From: Diaminobutyricimonas sp. LJ205
GTDB lineage: Bacteria > Actinomycetota > Actinomycetes > Actinomycetales > Microbacteriaceae
Direction: 5' to 3'
Length of the DNA: 64,000 nt
NCBI RefSeq assembly: GCF_009755725.1
Contig: NZ_CP046619.1
Location: 2,356,001-2,420,000, forward strand
The notes under the pieces are model-generated. The model was not told the origin of the DNA. It saw nothing but the letters and a program-made list of their open reading frames with translations, and ran no database searches. A program made the translations under genes and the position numbers. This document shows positions 61,318 through 64,000 of the stretch, piece after piece (positions within the stretch are counted from its first letter, which is position 1; the number at the start of each line of letters is the position of its first letter).

Positions 61318-61923
61318 TCAGCGCAGCGGCGTCCACCCGACCGGAAGCGGCCCGCGGATGTCGGCGCGTTCACGATCGGCTGTGGCAGACCAGCCCTGCG
61401 CCTCACTCACCTGGTCGGCGGTCGTCCAGGCGACATCCGCCAGCGGTCCATAGGTCGGCGCAGTCGAGCCCGCCCGGCAGGCCCGCTCCCATTCCGCCTC
61501 GGTCGGCAAGCGAAAGCCGTCGGCGCTGACATCCCAGACGACGTTGCGGTCGTCGATCGCGTATGCAGGAGTGAATCCGGATGCTGCAGATGCCGCGTTG
61601 CACCAGCGAACCGCCTCGAACCAGGTAACAGGGTGAGCCGGAGCATCCGATCGTTCCTGTGAGGTGTCGATCGCGCCGAGCACCGCCTCGTACTCAGCCT
61701 GGGTGATCGGAGTTCGGCCGCTCTCGAATCCGCGGAGGGTGACCTCGCGCGACAACCCCGACCGCGCGTCGCGCAGCTCAATCGCGCCCGCGGGAATCGC
61801 GGTGAGCTGCGGGGAGACGGTTCTCACGGTGTCGGCTGTATCCGCCGTCTTCCCGTATTGCGCCGACGCCGGGGAGTCGTCATCGCGCAGCGCACGAACA
61901 CCACGTACTATGTCGAGCAGCAT
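61318..61923 (-). CDS. SUMF1/EgtB-PvdO-like protein, C-terminally shortened
   Basis: A 201-residue protein. Residues ~40-165 match the sulfatase-modifying factor fold: RGFESGRTPITQAEYEAVLG, HPVTWFEAVRWCNAAS and DGFRLPTEAEWERACRAG. Full-length family members go on for another ~60-80 residues with GNVWEWC-type and RGGSW-type motifs; these are absent. The chain instead ends GPLPVGWTPLR, 15 bp from interspersed repeats. It may be a remnant truncated by a repeat-linked rearrangement, or a short variant. If active it would be a metal-dependent oxygenase-like protein; I doubt it is. Confidence 0.75.
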   Translation of the reverse strand: MLLDIVRGVRALRDDDSPASAQYGKTADTADTVRTVSPQLTAIPAGAIELRDARSGLSREVTLRGFESGRTPITQAEYEAVLGAIDTSQERSDAPAHPVTWFEAVRWCNAASAASGFTPAYAIDDRNVVWDVSADGFRLPTEAEWERACRAGSTAPTYGPLADVAWTTADQVSEAQGWSATADRERADIRGPLPVGWTPLR

Positions 61924-61953
61924 TCACTAACCGCGCCCATGGGAGAAGACGAC

Positions 61954-62244
61954 ATGTCGTTTCAGGCCTACCTCGACGCCATTGAAACCAAGACCGGGCT
62001 TACGCCTCGTCAGTTGGTCGACATCGCCAAATCGAAAGGATTCGATGACCCCGCGGTGAAAGCGGGCGAGATTCTCGAGTGGCTGAAGGCCGACTACGAA
62101 CTGGGCCGCGGGCATGGGATGGCTCTTGTGCACGTCATCAAGAAGGGGCCTCAGATTGATTCGAAGCACGTCGGTACGACCGGCTCGCATCGGGACGAAT
62201 CCGAAGTCCTCTGGCTCGACGGCATGGAGAGCAAACCCGCGTGA
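61954..62244 (+). CDS. DUF4287 family protein
   Basis: A 96-residue protein of the DUF4287 family: MSFQAYLDAIETKTGLTP, LVDIAKSKGFDD and YELGRGHGMALVHVIKKG. The function is unknown; relatives are often found with DUF5655 or stress genes. ATG 61954 is preceded by GGGAGAAGACG. The frame is open upstream to 61858 but without family similarity. Divergent from the SUMF1-like gene. Confidence 0.9.
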   Translation: MSFQAYLDAIETKTGLTPRQLVDIAKSKGFDDPAVKAGEILEWLKADYELGRGHGMALVHVIKKGPQIDSKHVGTTGSHRDESEVLWLDGMESKPA

Positions 62245-62269
62245 CCACCACGCCCCCTGGTAGTGGGTC

Positions 62270-63283
62270 TCAGCGGAGGGACGTGTTGATCGCCTCGGCG
62301 AGAGCGCCGATCACCGGCCAGGCGCCCTCCGAACTGTTCCCGAGCACGGACACCGTCGTCTGAGTCGCGACCAGGTGCGTCGAGCGGAACGATGTACCCG
62401 CGTCGTAGCCCTCGAGGATCAGGGCAGGATGCGTGGCGTGCAGCCAGAAGCCCATTCCGTAGCGCTTGCGCTCGTCGGGCACGTCGTGGCGCGGGCGGAT
62501 CATCTCGTCGACCGTGGCGCGCGCGACGATGCGGCCCTCCAGCAGCGCGAGCCAGAAGCGGTGCAGGTCAGCGGCGGTCGTGAAGATTCCCCCGTCGCCG
62601 TTGCCGAGTACCGGGAGGTGCAACGTGTTGGCGAGGTCGCCCTCGCTATCGATGTACCCCAGCGCTGCGTCGCCCGGCAGCGCGTTGAGCGGAAGGAAGC
62701 CCGTGCGCTCGAGACCGGCGGGTTCCAACACGAGGCGCTGTACGACCTGGTGGTAGGTCTCTCCGGTGGCGCGCTCGAGCAGCACCGCCAGCACCATGTA
62801 GCCACCGTTGCAGTAGGCAAAGCGCTCTCCGGGCGCGAAGGCCTGCGGATGGCCGTCGAGCATGGGTAGGAACGCCTCTGCCGTCGTGAGGGTGTGCGCG
62901 GGGAGGCTCAGCACGTGGTCGCTTGGCTCCCAGTCGGACTCCTCATCGAGGTAGTCGCCGATGCCGGAGGTATGCGTGAGCAGGTGCTCGATCGTCACGG
63001 CGTCGTCGATGAGGGGAAGGTCGTCACCGAGGAGTACGCGCGCGGGCTGGTCGAGTCGCAACGTGCCCTGCTCCACCAGCCGCATCACCGCGAGAGCCGT
63101 GAAACCCTTACCGCCACTGGCGATCCCGATGCGCGCATCGGGAGTCATGGGCACCCTGTGAGCCCGGTGCAGATACCCCCCGCACCGCTCGAGCGTCCGC
63201 TCGTCGGCGACGTCGACGGTGGCAACGCCAGTGAAGGTTCGCTTGGCGATGGCCGCGTCGAACTGGGCGGGATCGACGTTCAT
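62270..63283 (-). CDS. Class C beta-lactamase-fold serine hydrolase
   Basis: A 337-residue serine hydrolase. Nucleophile motif SGGK (in RIGIASGGKGFTALAVMRL, Ser-x-x-Lys near residue 55), second motif YCN (FAYCNGGYMVLAVLLE), and the HTSGIGDYLDEESDW segment. These define the beta-lactamase/penicillin-binding class C fold. No signal peptide, so an esterase or D-aminopeptidase-like cytoplasmic role is more likely than antibiotic resistance. ATG 63283 follows AAGGGGG. Unlike the AmiE-like gene at 22.7 kb, this one keeps the normal YxN motif. Confidence 0.9.
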   Translation of the reverse strand: MNVDPAQFDAAIAKRTFTGVATVDVADERTLERCGGYLHRAHRVPMTPDARIGIASGGKGFTALAVMRLVEQGTLRLDQPARVLLGDDLPLIDDAVTIEHLLTHTSGIGDYLDEESDWEPSDHVLSLPAHTLTTAEAFLPMLDGHPQAFAPGERFAYCNGGYMVLAVLLERATGETYHQVVQRLVLEPAGLERTGFLPLNALPGDAALGYIDSEGDLANTLHLPVLGNGDGGIFTTAADLHRFWLALLEGRIVARATVDEMIRPRHDVPDERKRYGMGFWLHATHPALILEGYDAGTSFRSTHLVATQTTVSVLGNSSEGAWPVIGALAEAINTSLR

Positions 63284-63303
63284 GAGTCCCCCTTCGGAAC
63301 AGT

Positions 63304-63337
63304 CAAGCCCCCGACGCGTTCTGCGACCGGGGGCTTG
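63304..63337 (-). terminator. Terminator hairpin after tRNA-Ala
   Basis: CAAGCCCCC and GGGGGCTTG pair perfectly around a 16-base loop, 10 bp after the 3' end of the tRNA on the minus strand and before the hydrolase start. It separates the tRNA transcript from the hydrolase gene. Confidence 0.75.
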
Positions 63338-63346
63338 TGTGCATTT

Positions 63347-63422
63347 TGGTGGACCTAAGGGGATTCGAACCCCTGACCTCCTCGATGCGAACGAGGCGCG
63401 CTACCAACTGCGCCATAGGCCC
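63347..63422 (-). tRNA. tRNA-Ala (anticodon CGC)
   Basis: A full cloverleaf of 76 bases including an encoded 3' CCA. Acceptor arm GGGCCTA pairs with TAGGTCC, giving the G3-U70 wobble that is the main identity element for alanine. The anticodon stem CCTCG/CGAGG closes a TTCGCAT loop, anticodon CGC, which reads codon GCG. The T arm has GGTTCGAATCC. Discriminator base A. Confidence 0.97.
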
Positions 63423-63441
63423 AAACTGCCTGAACAGGTTA

Positions 63442-63564
63442 TCACCCTGCGGGAACCGGTTCACACACGTGCCGCGTGCGTTCGATCATTCGACCGCAGT
63501 CCGGGCAGACCTGATCGAGCCAGCAGACCGGGTCGCCGGCATCCGTGAGCTCGTGGTCGGGCAT
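63442..63564 (-). CDS. Small Cys-rich protein (40 residues)
   Basis: A short frame starting MPDHELTDAGDPVCWLDQVC and containing VCPDCGRMIERTRHVC: one CxxC plus two more Cys, which looks like a small zinc ribbon. It lies between the last gene of the window and tRNA-Ala on the same strand. There is no strong ribosome-binding site. I recognise no family; support is the Cys pattern and codon usage. Confidence 0.5.
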   Translation of the reverse strand: MPDHELTDAGDPVCWLDQVCPDCGRMIERTRHVCEPVPAG

Positions 63565-63606
63565 GAGGGCAGGATACGCCCGGCGGAGGAGTGCGGGGGC
63601 GACTGG

Positions 63607-63999
63607 TTACGCGCGACGGCGACGGCGGAGGACGGCGTCGAGGTCCGGGGCGGAGGTGTCGACATCCGCCACGATGCCCATGTTCGCGAACCGGCTCTGC
63701 ACCTTGGCGTTGATCGGCACGACCTCGGGCTCGGCGTGCGCCGCGACGAGGGCACGCTGGCGCTCCTCCTCCTTGGCACGCAGCTCCTCGATCAGATCGA
63801 CGCCGACCACGACCGGCTTCTGCGGCGCGGGCTTCGACATGTACAGCGGCTTCGGCACCGGCACCGGCGTCCACTCGCGAGTGACCTGTTCGACGGGAGG
63901 TGCCACGACCCGCGCCCGACGCGGAGCCTCGACGACGATCGGCTCGGCGATCGCCCGGGCCAGGCGGGCGCGTCCGGTTGCGGCCAGGCGTCCCAGCAT
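63607..63999 (-). CDS. Hypothetical protein, N-terminus at or beyond the window edge
   Basis: At least 130 residues ending in RRRRRA. The visible chain is Pro/Val/Arg-rich (VVEAPRRARVVAPPVEQV), then a Lys/Glu helix (DLIEELRAKEEERQRALVAAHAE), then a short conserved-looking segment (VQSRFANMGIVADVDTSAPD). The first in-window start is ATG 63999, one base from the window end, so the gene may start further upstream. I do not recognise a domain. Similar low-complexity proteins in Microbacteriaceae are annotated only as hypothetical or exoprotein-like. Confidence 0.7.
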   Translation of the reverse strand: MLGRLAATGRARLARAIAEPIVVEAPRRARVVAPPVEQVTREWTPVPVPKPLYMSKPAPQKPVVVGVDLIEELRAKEEERQRALVAAHAEPEVVPINAKVQSRFANMGIVADVDTSAPDLDAVLRRRRRA

Positions 64000-64000
64000 C

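Noticed and set aside
62270-63283. Beta-lactamase-fold hydrolase as an antibiotic resistance gene
   Set aside because: It has no signal peptide and resembles the broad esterase/peptidase branch of class C folds; resistance cannot be claimed.

Overview
The window is high-GC actinobacterial DNA, most likely from the family Microbacteriaceae (inference). The reasons are strongly GC-rich third codon positions, frequent GTG and TTG starts, a class Ib ribonucleotide reductase (nrdHIEF), a DUF222-HNH protein, ANTAR regulators, and short interspersed repeats of the type CTGATCGAGCCTGTCGAGAT. About 62 protein genes and one tRNA (tRNA-Ala, anticodon CGC) can be supported. No rRNA, CRISPR array, transposase or prophage was seen.

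Layout. 1-9.4 kb: the 3' part of an hrpA-type RNA helicase, a membrane gene translationally coupled to a DUF4062-STAND ATPase, a three-part thioredoxin-reductase-like flavoprotein without the redox CxxC, a Pr6Pr-family membrane protein and a DUF222-HNH gene. 9.5-12.1 kb: a polar amino acid ABC transporter. 12.2-15.2 kb: NUDIX hydrolase, HtrA-like protease, a GH16-like protein, and a pair of covarying hairpins. 15.4-27.0 kb: a muropeptide/MurNAc salvage island. It has namZ and a MurR-type repressor on one strand. Divergent from them is a near-continuous operon of murQ, a sugar ABC importer (binding protein and two permeases), a BadF-type kinase, an AmiE-like amidase, a D-serine-dehydratase-like enzyme and a D-aminoacylase, with a RidA gene lying antisense within it. 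27.0-37.0 kb: envelope and accessory genes (alpha/beta hydrolase, membrane proteins, SHOCT, DUF6325 and small membrane proteins, an EmrB-type MFS exporter, GH15 enzyme, K+ channel, DinB2-like polymerase, DUF4386). 37.2-41.3 kb: an alcohol dehydrogenase behind a perfect 22-bp operator, and a FrdA-like flavoprotein divergent from a LysR regulator. 41.3-45.2 kb: nrdHIEF with tandem NrdR boxes and DnaA-like boxes upstream. 45.5-48.6 kb: two convergent MFS genes separated by an odd 556-bp non-coding stretch. 48.7-64 kb: alpha/beta hydrolase, DUF4349 lipoprotein, DUF488, CGNR regulator, AhpD-like protein, aidB, two MFS genes, FMN reductase, a desaturase with two GAF-ANTAR genes, a zinc alcohol dehydrogenase, a shortened SUMF1-like protein, DUF4287, a beta-lactamase-fold hydrolase, tRNA-Ala and two small or partial genes.

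The most coherent system is the 15.4-27.0 kb island. NamZ and the AmiE-like enzyme have no signal peptide. The arrangement therefore suggests that whole muropeptides or disaccharides are imported by the ABC system and dismantled in the cytoplasm: exo-muramidase, amidase, kinase, then MurQ ether cleavage to GlcNAc-6-P and D-lactate. A D-amino acid branch (D-aminoacylase, PLP dehydratase, RidA) may deal with the peptide part. A 17-bp dyad between murR and murQ is a likely operator. Other points of note are the DUF4062-STAND module, the DinB polymerase with Ile at the steric gate, the 46.7-47.3 kb array of degenerate ~19-bp dyads flanked by a duplicated gene end, and several families of intergenic hairpins.
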